A stretch of 64,000 bases of DNA, from positions 27,142,698 to 27,206,697 of the forward strand of contig OY992833.1 in assembly GCA_963921425.1 (NCBI GenBank), read 5' to 3'. The translations under genes were made by a program, and so were the position numbers. This document shows, in pieces, positions 25,538-36,328 of the stretch. Each line of letters begins with the position of its first letter. Position 1 is the stretch's first letter. The notes under the pieces were generated by a model. That model had not been told where the DNA came from, made no database searches, and saw only the letters and a program-made list of their open reading frames with translations. Source of the DNA: Dryas octopetala. Lineage: Eukaryota; Streptophyta; Magnoliopsida; Rosales; Rosaceae.

Positions 25538-25989
25538 TATAAATAGCAGGCACAGTTTACGTGAGTGCTCAACTGGTGGTGAGTGAGTCCTCCTCTCCCT
25601 CAAATCCTCATTACCTCCTTTTAAGTGAATTGTCTCCAAAAATCCCAAAAGCCAGATTCAGAAATCAGAAGCACCACCACTACTATATCATCACCCAAAA
25701 GGTCCGTACACACGGTTCTCGATCCTTCTTTTTTCGACTTCTCAGAAACTCAATCCTCTCCGTCGATCTTTGATCCGATATATTTTAACTGCGCATGCAT
25801 GTCAATTACGATAGTCTATCTTTGTCTTCAATTTTGTCAGATTCTATTACCGCTTGTGTATTCTTTGATTCATTGAAGAAATTAGTGAATCTGTAATTTG
25901 AGATCAAATTATATAATTATGATATATCTTGCTGTTCAGAATTATGAAAATTGATGATTTTGTGTTCTGTTAATTTTGGGAATTCACAG
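25538..25989 (+). promoter_or_regulatory. TATA box, non-coding first exon and leader intron of the carbonic anhydrase gene
   Basis: TATAAATA lies at 25538-25545. A leader exon of about 130-140 bases follows, ending at a donor AAAAG|GTCCGT (25701/25702). The acceptor TTCACAG at 25989 opens the exon carrying the start codon. The leader has no in-frame ATG joined to the coding frame, so no plastid transit peptide is encoded from this first exon. Confidence 0.6.
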
Positions 25990-25998
25990 AAGGACGAC

Positions 25999-28900
25999 AT
26001 GGCTAAGGACTCGTACGAGGATGCCATTGCCGGACTTTCCAAGCTCCTGAGGTACTTTCCTCGTCCAGACAAATCATCTGACGGTTCTCTTTGCTGTAAT
26101 TAGTTAAAGCATAGCTGTCTTTATTTGTCATTTTATACTTTCTTTTCCGTCGTCCGTCTCAGACGCGCTTTCAGTTTCAGCCTCTTTTCGGGCAGTTGTT
26201 ACCACGTGGGTCCCGCTTCGGGTGCCATTGGATCAGCCGTCCGTCACGGCGGGTCCCACTTGGACCTGAACTTATCTGACGACTTTTATTTAATAACTCT
26301 TTCTTTCCGGTTACAGCGAGAAAGGTAACCTCGAGGGCGTCGCCGCCGCAAAGATCAAGCAGATAACCGCCGAGTTGGAGGCCGCCGGTTCGAAGCAGTT
26401 CGACCCAGTCGAGAAAATTGAATCCGGTTTCATCCACTTCAAGAAGGAGAAATTCGAGTAAGTAAAAAAAAATAAAAAAAGGTTCTCCGAATATGCTGTT
26501 CGCTTAATTCCATCCCCTCTTTTCTGCTCTGTCTTGAATTTCCAAAACTACCCTTTTGATTTCCAACTGGGAGTACTTGACGGCAACGCTGCCTTTTTTT
26601 GCCAGGAAAGATGCTGATTTGTATGGCAAACTCGCCACAGGCCAGAGCCCCAAGGTCAGTGAATCAGATAATTAGCTACTAATTAATTAATGACATGATA
26701 TATAATATCGAATTATCGCGTGCTGTTAATTTATTGAGCTAATAAACTTGTACTGTCCAATGTCTATGCAGTTTATGGTATTTGCATGCTCAGATTCTCG
26801 AGTTTGCCCCTCACATATCCTGAATTTCCAACCCGGGGAGGCCTTTGTGGTTCGAAACATCGCTAACATGGTCCCTCCGTATGACCTGGTTCGCATAACA
26901 GAGACCCCTCTTAAATTCACCACTTGCATTTGTTTTTTTTAATATTTTTATTTTGTAATTGTGTATAATGAAGACGAAAATATTGTAGTATTAATGTACC
27001 ATAGTGAGCATCAGCATGCATTACATGTTAATAAGTGGGTTGTTTGGCATCAAGCACCTAATAGTTCTTACCCTTGTTGACCATTGTGCTTGCTTTGTGA
27101 TTGTCTTAATATAAAGGAAAATGGAAAATGGGTCCGTCTGTTTTCTGTTTATTTTTTTGAAGGAAATGTAAAATGGCCTCAACCCCGTCGAGTGTACTAA
27201 CAAACAGTGAATAAGCACAGTATTTTCCATTTTTATTGACTTTTGTTTTCTTGCAGACAAAATACTCAGGAGTGGGTGCGGCAATTGAATATGCGGTATT
27301 GCATCTGAAGGTGAATATAGAAGCCACCCTTTTTAATACTCAGCCTTTACTTTTAGCGGCACTGCTTCTTCGTCACCACTCTTTTCGATTTTTAACTTTT
27401 ATTTGTTTGGACACATTGCTCGGTTATTCAATAATGGTGGCCTAGTCGGCTAGTCATTGGGAGTGTTCCTTACACCTAATCATGTTTCTTTCGTACTCAA
27501 CTGACCCCCATCCATGTCATGCATGTGCCCACCAACCCCAAATTGATGCCATCCCTTCCAGAATCTACAAATTCCCAGACCTTATGACCTTGAACAGTAG
27601 TTAAACTGGCAGTACCTTTCTTTTGGATGATAGCATATATATTCCCCACCCCCTCCACAAAAAATGGAAGAAAGAAAAGTTGCAAATAGAAGTGGAGAAT
27701 GAATAGTAATTAATTGTGAAGTGTGAGTATTATATCTTCTTTTTAGGAAACGTAGTTACAAAGAGAATGTATTGTATTTCAGGTGGAGAATATTGTGGTC
27801 ATTGGACACAGCTGCTGTGGGGGTATAAAGGGGCTCATGTCCATCCCAGATGATGGGACCACTGCTAGGTAAGTCTTCATTTATATATGAATGCAGAAGT
27901 TTGCTTAAACACGTACTTTGCACATATCTTTCTGATTTGGGTTTAAAAGATGGATAATCAAAGTACAAGCTTGAATTAAGTAGACAATTTAGCATGTTGG
28001 CTTTTAGAACTTCCAAATTGGTGGGTTTTCCCTTCCCATCATCCCATGTGATTTGGTCTTGTTGCTATTGGCTATTGCTATGATTGCTGTAATATAATAT
28101 TGATTGCTTGTCATGTCCAACTTAATACGAAAGGAATATGAACGACTTTATCCTGTAGTGGTACCATCTAATTTTTTGGGAGCATCCAAAAAGTTTGATA
28201 AAGCAAGAATTAGAAGCATATAAGTACCTTTGACTGCCACAGCTTCTTTGTTTTCCAATTTTTCTTTGAAATATACATAACTTTCCGGATGCTTTGAGAT
28301 ACCATTAATTATGAACATCTAGCAATATGGTCCTGACTGTCCGTGCAGCCAGAAATATGACTACTGTCTTTAGTTCTCCTCTAATTATGACATGTACTGT
28401 TGTACGTACATATGCCACAAACTCAACTAGAAACTTCTCTTTACTTTCTGATCCAGTTTAATTGTTCATTAGTTAAATTGAATTGATTATGCATGCATTA
28501 ACAGTCTCTCCGTTTATATATTGAATTTTCAGTGACTTTATAGAGAATTGGGTCAAAATCTGCGCACCAGCAAAGTCCAAGGTCAAAACAGAATGCAGTG
28601 CATTAAGTTTCGCAGATCAGTGCAGCAACTTGGAGAAGGTAATTTTTCATTGCATAAGCTAAAGTAGAAACTGGAATAAGAGCTCCACTTGAAGGAGATT
28701 CTGATCATAATGCCTGAAATTTAATGACAGCATTCAGTAACTTTTGTTTAAACGTTAAAAATACTAGTTAGCCATCTGGTACATAAAACAAGGCTCAATG
28801 TTTTTTTAGAACCATATTTCATAAGCTTCATCTTGTGAGGGACCATTAACCATAATGGTCCCTCAGAGAGTAAATTGATGGTGATACAATGTTGACTTAT

Positions 28901-29112
28901 CGCATCGCATTTATTCTGAAAGGCTATTGTTTGGGACCCTAATGCAGGAAGCTGTGAATGTGTCCCTGGGAAACTTACTGACATATCCATTCGTGAGAGA
29001 GGCCGTGGTCAACAAAACTCTTTCTGTGAAGGGGGCACACTATGATTTTGTCAATGGTGCCTTCCAGCTTTGGGATCTTGATTTCAACATCAACCCCACT
29101 TTGTCTGTATGA
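25999..29112 (+). CDS. Beta-carbonic anhydrase, cytosolic type, 8 coding exons
   Basis: Exons: 25999-26051, 26317-26457, 26606-26654, 26772-26888, 27257-27310, 27783-27868, 28533-28638, 28948-29112; 256 residues. It interconverts CO2 and bicarbonate. The zinc ligands of beta-class enzymes are present: Cys87 with the Asp-Arg dyad in ACSDSRV (Asp89, Arg91), and His147 and Cys150 in GHSCCGG. The [16 protein letters not shown] and [16 protein letters not shown] blocks and the C-terminal extension ending TLSV are as in plant beta-CAs. The chain starts directly at [10 protein letters not shown], the usual mature/cytosolic start, with no transit peptide, so a cytosolic or plasma-membrane isoform is likely. 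The donor after exon 4 is weak (CTG|GTTCGC) and makes the residue Leu120 where Gln is common. An alternative upstream start in another tissue cannot be excluded. Confidence 0.94.
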
Positions 29113-29434
29113 GCATCAAACATTGCCAAGAAACCTTTTTGTTTTATTTATTTTTTCCAATGTGCATGTTTTGCATTTCCTTTCCAACAACATATGGCAA
29201 AATAATAGTCTTTATGGCTTGTGTCAAAAATGAAATAACGTAGCTTTCTCTTTTTCGCCAAATGTAAAAATTTACCTCTCTATGGCCATCTTCCTAGCTT
29301 CAAACACTGAAATTTTAATACAGTGATTGCGAAATTCTGGTTTAGACTTTCATCTTACAGACAGCTCTTCTGTTTGACGTTTCCTTTTTCTTAATGAATT
29401 AATGTTATAGAACAATGGAAGTAGTTGAATAACA

Positions 29435-29800
29435 AAACTTGTTGGAGCAAAAACCAGTTTGGGAAAGCAATCCAGTGATCCACAACAAAATCTTGGGCTT
29501 TTTCCTTGTTGGTAATTTAGTGGCCTGAGGCCCAAAACAACTACAAGATGGCCTGAGGCCTAGCAATTCTTATAAAGTCCACACATGGATGTCGGTGAAG
29601 TTAAAAGTGCAAGGTCCAAGGTCAAAGCAGTTTGGGCCTCAGGCCTAGCAATTCTTAACAAAACTTGTTGGAGCAAAAACCAGTTTGGGAAAGCAATCTA
29701 AAACAAAATCTTGGGCTTTTTCCTTGTTGGTATTTTGGTGGCCTGAGGCCTAGCAATTCTTATAAAGTCCACGATGTCGTTGAAGTTACAAGTCCAGGCT
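29435..29800. repeat. Imperfect tandem repeat, two ~150-200-bp units
   Basis: Two copies of a segment with the cores GGAGCAAAAACCAGTTTGGG, TCTTGGGCTTTTTCCTTGTT and GGCCTGAGGCCTAGCAATTC occur at about 29440-29650 and 29660-29790. The palindrome GGCCTGAGGCC or its half recurs several times. It lies downstream of the carbonic anhydrase gene and codes for nothing visible. Confidence 0.75.
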
Positions 29801-29832
29801 CCAAAAAAAAAAAAAAAAATTTTAAATTGAAA

Positions 29833-30188
29833 GGGGAATGTTATCCACATTCTCCAATCTACCTTCTCCACCGATTTTTTATTTTATTATTCTAATTTCG
29901 CAATGTATATTCATGATCCGAATTGTTCATTTTTTAGATTTAACTATGAAGATCATCTCTGCAAAAAATCAACCAAATCAAAAATCGTTTGGTTATATGA
30001 CTGTGATCAAATAAACAGATAGTTTTTGTGACAATTTGATTCATTGTTGATTTTCGATTTAGTTGATTTTTTACAAAAATAATTTCTAAATAATTATTTA
30101 AAAAATAAATAATTTTGATCATAAAAATATATTGTAAAATAAAAATAATTAAAAAGAAGATTGATCAAGAAGTTGGATAGCACTACTC
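29833..30188. mobile_element. MULE-type MITE, 356 bp
   Basis: The ends GGGGAATGTTATCC and GGATAGCACTACTC are imperfect inverted repeats. The flanks AAATTGAAA (29824-29832) and AAATTAAAA (30189-30197) are a 9-bp duplication with one mismatch. Internal motifs such as AATCAAAAATCGTTTGGTTA resemble the outer element at 40698-41655, so both belong to one family. Confidence 0.7.
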
Positions 30189-30197
30189 AAATTAAAA

Positions 30198-30725
30198 ACT
30201 GAAAAGGCAATTATAGGGCACGCGGAGAGCTTGCATCAAAAAACGTAGAAATGCAACAAAGTCTCCGTGAGTAAAGCACCTACGTGTGGACCAGCTCCAG
30301 TCCAAGGAGGACCTTTAGGCTAGAATCAATGGCACACTGTTCCAAATACCAAATTTCAAATCAAATAACATATTATAGTACCAGTTACCAATGCTGTTGC
30401 GCAAATAGTGTTTTGTTTTTGTTTGGTTTTTGGCAGACAAATGATTTAAATTATAGGCTTAAAATTTATATTATTAATGAAAATAAATGTGTAAATATTT
30501 TAACTGCTAAACACCTCAAAATCAGCATCTAATTGGATAATAAGTGAAGATAAGTGAAAATTAAAGATGATTTTAAATTTCTGTAGGTTTCTAAATTGTT
30601 TGCTTAAAAGTGGAACAAATCTCTCTCCTACATTAACAAGAAAAAAACTAGATTAAAAATTAAAAAAGAAAAGAGGCCAGAAAATGTTAGAAACCTAGCT
30701 AGCTTAATTGTTAGCTACAAATAAA
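30198..30725. other. Intergenic spacer
   Basis: About 530 bases between the MITE and the stop codon of the MYB locus (minus strand). The right part should be the 3' untranslated region of that gene. Nothing else recognised. Confidence 0.45.
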
Positions 30726-31172
30726 TTACAATAGGTCAAGAGGGTATCCTTCTAGAACTTGCACCATGCCCCAGCTACTGAGAATCGAATGATGATGAGT
30801 AGACAATGAAAGCGAGTCATGAGCACAATGCTTGTTCATCCATTGTATGTCTTGGTCATTATAAGAATCGACACCAACATGCCCTGATATTGGGTTTTCA
30901 TCATTTTTCACATCTAGTTCCATGGCTGCTTTCACAGTAGCACTTGCACTACTACTACTGCAGCAGCTTTGATCAGAGTGCTTAGATTTGAGTCCACCAC
31001 TTGCCGCAGGTGTTTGTTTTTTGATGCCAAGCTTCTTGCACAAATGAGTGTTCCAGTAGTTCTTTACTTGGTTGTCAGTTCTACCTGGAACACGCCCCGC
31101 AATCAGAGACCACCTACATACATTCATTCATATATATTCATCAATTTATTGAACATTTTCAATATATATATA

Positions 31173-31844
31173 GAGCAAATTACAATTTAGTACCTCAATT
31201 TTACATATTGTTTCAATTTAGTACCCCAACTTTGAAAACTTGCAAAAAAAGTACCTCAACTTTCATTTTGTGTCAAAATAGTACTTCTGTCATTTTGTGG
31301 GGGCGGGGGGAGGGGCGGGGCGGGGCGGGGCGGGGATGGGAGGGGCTGGGGCTGGGGGGAGGGGTGTGCGACGGGGGTTGGGGCTGGGGTGGGGGGGGGG
31401 AGGGGTGGGTCGGGCAGGGAGAGGGGGAGGGGGTAGGGGTGGGCTGGGGAGGAGGGGAAGGGAGGGGGCCGGTCGGGCTGGGAGGGGGGGCGGGCTGGGG
31501 AGGGAAGGGGGGAGGAGAAGGGAGGGGCTGGGTGGGGGCGGGGAGGGTGGTTCTGCGTGGGTATGGGTGGGGAAGGAGGAGGGGAAATGTTATTTGTATT
31601 TTAATTATTTTTTAAAAAATTTGTATTCAAAAAATTTTTAAAAATATTATTATTTTTTAAATTTGGAAAAAAGACGAAAATGTCCCTGTCACGTCAGCAG
31701 ATAACGGTTTATTTGACATAAAAACTAACGGAGGTACTATTTTGACACAAAATGAAAGTTGAGGTACTTTTTTGAAAGTTTTCAAAATTGGGGTATTAAA
31801 TTGAAACAACATGTAAAGTTGAAGTACTAAATTGTAATTTACTC
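31173..31844. mobile_element. MULE-type MITE in MYB intron 2, 672 bp, with G-only core
   Basis: Arms starting GAGCAAATTACAATTTAGTAC and ending with the reverse complement of GAGTAAATTACAATTTAGTAC extend over roughly 120 bp. They carry spaced TAGTACC(T/C)CAACTTT motifs like those of the element at 14595-14999. The flanks are AT-alternating, so the 9-bp duplication (ATATATATA / ATATATATT) is compatible but weak evidence. Between the arms lies a block of about 290 bases that is almost only G on the plus strand. Confidence 0.8.
31296..31590 (+). repeat. Extreme G-rich block with dozens of G-runs (quadruplex-prone)
   Basis: Roughly 290 bases of runs of 3-9 G interrupted by single or paired A, C or T; sub-repeats GGGGC and GGGAGG are visible. 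The complementary C-rich strand is the one transcribed in sense into the MYB pre-mRNA. The frames across it encode only Gly/Arg/Trp-rich strings and are not treated as genes. Confidence 0.85.
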
Positions 31845-33743
31845 ATATATATTTATATATATGTATATCTACAAAAAGAAAAGTCATTTTCTTATAAAAC
31901 AAAAAGAAAAAGAAAAACCTGTTTCCAAGCAGATTATGAAGTCTGATAATGAGGTCTTCTTCTTGGTCAGAAAAATGGCCGCGTTTCACATTTGGGCTCA
32001 GATAGTTCACCCACCTCAATCTGCAGCTCTTTCCACTCCCTCTTTAACTCTATTATATATACATATCATAAATCATATATATTCACAAAACAAGCGAATT
32101 AACATTTAATTTGTTTGCTTCTACATTACTACATATATATAATATATATCTTTAATAATCCGGCCTTACCCGTCATGAGCTTAGGAATGCGGTTCCAGTG
32201 GCCTCTTCCATGTGCCCTTACGTACTCTAGCAGAATCCTATCCTCCTCCTCTGTCCATAACCCTTTCTTGTACTCATTTTCGCTTCCATTTTCCTACACA
32301 CAAACAGATCGATCGAAGGCCAGAGGGGTTCGATCGCCGTGAGTGAGGTATATACTAAGCTCTTGGACTCGAGCTTGTATTTATATATGAACAGGTTAGC
32401 CTGTTTGGCTGTTTCCATATAACTTCATTTCCAGAAAGCTTGGCAGTACCACTGCGTGACCCATTATGACATAATTTTATGAGCCAAGTAGAAGTCGTTT
32501 GTATTCTTATTAATTAATTGGGTTTGTCGGCATTGTAACCGGAGAGCATTGATTTTCATGACTACTTAATTATTGTTAATTAATTATATTATAGTAGGTA
32601 ACTAGGCATTGACCCATGTAGCATGCATGATGCATCCAATACCCACTCAATTAACACGAAGACCAACAACCAACCACGCTTTAATTTCCAATGGGTACAA
32701 ATTCAATTCAATGCCTACATCAATGCCATTCTTCTTCAAAGTTCCAAGTTTCCAACTTCACCGCAACATGTTCTTCCTTGTAGCCCTTTCCGTTAATATT
32801 AATGATATTAAATGCCTCTTTGAGACTTTTCAACCTTGTATTTTGAATTATAAAACAATAATATTAAATTTCTTATTTGTCAGGCAGATTTGGGAGGATT
32901 TTATTTTTATCATAAAAAGATATTGTAGGACCGTGACTATGTAACGTAATTAATTCACATTTTATAGTATAGGTGAATGACGGATTTATACTTTTAAAGT
33001 ATAATATTAATAACGTCCACTCATATTATAATTTATAAATGAGTAAACTATTTAAAACCCCCAAATTTGAACTTAGTTATTTATAAACCTCTACTCTTAA
33101 TAAAACTATTTCCCAACCCCTATTGGACATTTAATCTCTCCCAAAACCCTTTAGTCAACTAATAGTTTGACCCCTATTTTTTTACTATTCCAGTTTTACC
33201 CTTTTTTAATCTCTCCCATTGATTATAACACAATAGGGGGTTAGACTCACTCAGACTCTCTCTCTCTTATGTACGTTCTTTCTCTCTCCGGGTGTCTGTC
33301 GCTGGTGCATGCTTCGTCGTTCGGCAACGGTTGCCGGCGATACCAGTCCCGATCTTCTCGCCTCTCCTCCCTCTTCCTCCCCCTTTATTCCACTCGCCAT
33401 GAAAGCTAGCGTCCACGCTGGATCGGGTCTAGGCAGACCCAATCTCCCTCGCAGGAGATCCGCCAGTTCCGGCGACGACAAGGTGCCGGACCGCCATGCA
33501 TGGATGGCTTCCTCTTGTTGTCTCGAGTCCACTGGTGCCATCAGAAGATTTGGACGACCCTTAGGCTCGTCGTTTCGAAGGAGAGAAGCCGGCGACATCC
33601 TTGTCGGCGATCTTTGTGTTCCGGCAACCATTTCCGTCGAGTCAGGTACCCATCTTCTTCTTCTCGTTGTGCTCTTCAATTCTATGTGTTTGGATTAGTC
33701 CAATTGTTGATGAATCAAGAAACCCCAAATTGAACCTCACAGC

Positions 33744-34582
33744 CAGGGGCGAATCTATGTTATGGGCTGCCTGGGCTGCAGCCCAGGTGCTTTTTTGGGT
33801 TTTTTTAAGCTTAGTTGTATACATTTGAAGCCTAGCCCAGTCCATTTCCATCCAAATCCCATTGGCCCTTTTATTTATTGATTTTGCTGAACATTAAGTT
33901 AATTAACTCATCATTCCATGACAGTAATCATGTGCTGAACATTAAGTTATTAACCCACCAAAGAATAAAAAATTATTTTAATTAAATTGTTTCCTTTTCC
34001 CCTGATCCCCAAAACTTCTTACCTATGCAAATGAGAGCAACACATAGATCTCTCTCATCTCCTAGCCCCCACCACACACAGTTCTAGCTCTAAGTCTCTA
34101 ATAAGGTATTATATTAGTTTTAATTTGGGTTTATATCTCCATGGTCTTTGTTTTTTATTTTTTTCTCAACTGTTTATTAAATTAGTAGAAATAGGGTTGG
34201 CAAAAGACTACGACTTGATTGATAGATTGATTCGTCTGGTGTTGACTCTTTATGTTGCTACATCACCGAAAGAATGAGCATTTTCATTTATGAGGTTTAT
34301 TAAAAAATCGACTTCGAAACAAGATAGACGATAAATTTCTGGCTGAATGTATGATCATCCCCATTGAACGAGAATTTTTTAATTAATAGTATCGATAATT
34401 AATTGATAATTAATAATTTTTACTTAGTGAAGAAACGTTGGGCGCAACTTAGATAGTGTTATATAGTATTTGCCATTACGTCCCCCCTAATTAACTAGGT
34501 GCAACATTTTTTTTTTTAAGACAAAAATAGTTCGTAAGCTAAGTTTAGCCCACCCCACTTTGAAATCCTAGATTCGCCCCTG
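33744..34582. mobile_element. hAT element, 839 bp, nested in the Pack-MULE
   Basis: The ends CAGGGGCGAATCTA and TAGATTCGCCCCTG are inverted repeats. The exact 8-bp direct repeat CTCACAGC lies at 33736-33743 and 34583-34590. It carries GGGCTGCAGCCCAGG-type subterminal palindromes and no transposase. It is younger than the element it interrupts. Confidence 0.9.
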
Positions 34583-34692
34583 CTCACAGCCATTGCGGCG
34601 GCTCCGCCGTAAGTGGTGGCGATTAAGACCTGATTTTGTTCATTTTTTTGGCTTCGATTCATGCTTTAATAATTTTGTTTTTTGTGAATCAG

Positions 34693-34770
34693 AACAAGAA
34701 GAACCTTTTGGAAAACTGGTTGGCAGAGGACAAACTGGAATGCAAGGAGGAACTAGGAGATCTTGTGAAG
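34693..34770 (+). pseudogene. Captured exon of clathrin heavy chain
   Basis: A 78-base open exon translates to 26 residues containing [16 protein letters not shown] and EELGDLVK. This matches the plant clathrin heavy chain segment around [28 protein letters not shown], with one visible difference (Ser to Lys after Cys). It is bordered by AATCAG on the left and GTTTGC on the right, that is, by the original acceptor and donor, so genomic DNA and not messenger was captured. It is not part of a working clathrin gene. Confidence 0.9.
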
Positions 34771-36128
34771 GTTTGCTTCACAATTTCAATTTATGCATAT
34801 TTAGCATGCCTAACTTTCATATTTGTAATTTATGTTAATGTCTCTGATCGTTAAAAGTTTGGATCTTTTGGTTTGTTTTAGGAATTTTATTGAGATTAAA
34901 CAGTTTCAGTTAGTGAAACAGTCTCAGTTTGTGAAACAGTTTCAACTGTGAGTTTTAGATGAATTTTGAATGAAATTGTGGTCCTGAAATTTGCAGGTGG
35001 AAACAGATCTAGGCAGCCTCACGCTTTTGGTGATTATTGTTGTATAGGACCAAAGGACCAGAGTTCATTGCATGGTTGGGAGAAGTGAAAAAGGTGATTC
35101 ATTTATGAGTCGTGTACTCGGCGCATGTGAGGTGGTCGAATATTCAAAATCTGGACGACAACGGTGTAGTCTAATGGTTTGAGTTTGAGATCGGAGATGT
35201 GGACGCCGATGACATAGCTTAGGATTTGAGTTTCACTAAATTCAGTTTCAGTGCATTCAGTGAAACTGAATTTGAATTCACTAAAACTTCAATGAATTCA
35301 AACTGAAACTGAATTTAGTCTCTAGTGAAACACTGAATTGATATAATTGTTATTTTTTTTTCAAATAAAGGTGTAATTATTTTTTTTTTTCTGTAGAAAA
35401 TAATGGTGAAATTTATTTTTAATTCTAATTAATAATAATGTAAAATTATAATTTTTTAGTGTAACTGAATTTTGAAATTCAGTTTCACTTATCCACATCA
35501 GCGCACGCGTCAGAGTGCGTCAAGAGGGTAAAAAAGATATTATAAGTTTTTGAGGGTTTTGAGAGAGTTTCTAGATGAGTGAGGGTTTAGGAAAATTTTT
35601 AAGTTGGTTAGGGGGTTTAAAATTACCCACCATTTATAAATTTATTACACCTTGAAACGGTAATACAGTTATATAGACTAATTTTTCGTTTAATTACCTC
35701 TTTTCCAATGGCTTTGGGGTACTCACCGTTAAAATTCCTCAAATAATAATGTCCATTGTGAATAAACAAGTCACGAGTGCGTGATAGCTAGCTTGTAATT
35801 GTATGTTGCCCCGTGGCACAGCACATATATATGTTTGTTTCCAAAACTTGAGAGTTCATATATGCATGGCCGGGTAATTAATTATAAATTCCTTGTTCGA
35901 TCAAATAATTGGACCTGTGGTAAATGTAATTATTGTACTAGCGATCGACAAAGTGACAAACCTGCCTGCCCTTCAATCTAAGGCATTTCAATCATGGGGC
36001 ACCGCACATTATTATGTTATTGTTTTCTATCTCTCCACAAACAGTCAAAACACATAAGTGTACGTTGGTCCACACTAGAATTTAAGTTTCTTTATTTAAC
36101 CTTCTGTCTTTCATAAGCTACCTAATTT

Positions 36129-36328
36129 NNNNNNNNNNNNNNNNNNNNNNNNNNNNNNNNNNNNNNNNNNNNNNNNNNNNNNNNNNNNNNNNNNNNNNNN
36201 NNNNNNNNNNNNNNNNNNNNNNNNNNNNNNNNNNNNNNNNNNNNNNNNNNNNNNNNNNNNNNNNNNNNNNNNNNNNNNNNNNNNNNNNNNNNNNNNNNNN
36301 NNNNNNNNNNNNNNNNNNNNNNNNNNNN
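36129..36328. other. Assembly gap (200 N)
   Basis: A run of exactly 200 N, a typical placeholder length. Sequence left of it ends at a point homologous to about 37977 on the right. Sequence right of it starts inside MYB intron 2. Confidence 0.99.

Larger units (their letters stand above)
30726..32289 (-). pseudogene. R2R3-MYB, subgroup 15 (WER/GL1-like), copy A: complete in exons but frame-broken
   Basis: Exons in transcript order: 32289-32170, 32049-31919, 31113-30726. R3 and the C-terminal part are intact, with [24 protein letters not shown] followed by CKKLGIKK. The bHLH-partner motif DLx2Rx3Lx6Lx3R is exact across the exon 2/3 junction. Subgroup 15 MYBs pair with bHLH and WD40 proteins to set trichome and root-hair fate. 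Compared with copy B, exon 1 lacks one T (plus strand) just after codon 4, and exon 2 has one extra base near its start. Read from the usual ATG (32289) the frame ends after 20 codons. These may be allelic mutations or assembly errors. A joined, unbroken version would be about 212 residues. Intron 2 (31114-31918) is mostly a MITE. Confidence 0.8.
33041..35631. mobile_element. Pack-MULE-like element, 2,591 bp, inserted upstream of MYB copy A
   Basis: The insertion splits sequence that is continuous in the second copy of this region (empty site near 37473-37483). It is flanked by the direct repeat ATTTATAAAT (33031-33040 and 35632-35641). The ends GAGTAAACTATTTAAAACCCCC and GGGGGTTTAAAATTACCCACC are imperfect inverted repeats. 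Inside are host-like parts: a GC-rich 5'-leader-like block (33240-33660) and a clathrin heavy chain exon with intron ends (34693-34770). Another transposon (33744-34582) sits within it. This is the make-up of a Mutator-like element that has captured gene pieces. Confidence 0.85.

Noticed and set aside
31208-31641. Two long Gly/Arg/Trp-rich open frames
   Set aside because: They arise only from the G-only block inside a MITE; composition is artificial and there is no start context or family match.
33309-33698. 129-codon Arg/Ser-rich frame called as a gene
   Set aside because: It lies inside a transposon between CT-rich leader-like sequence and an hAT insertion; treated as a captured fragment.
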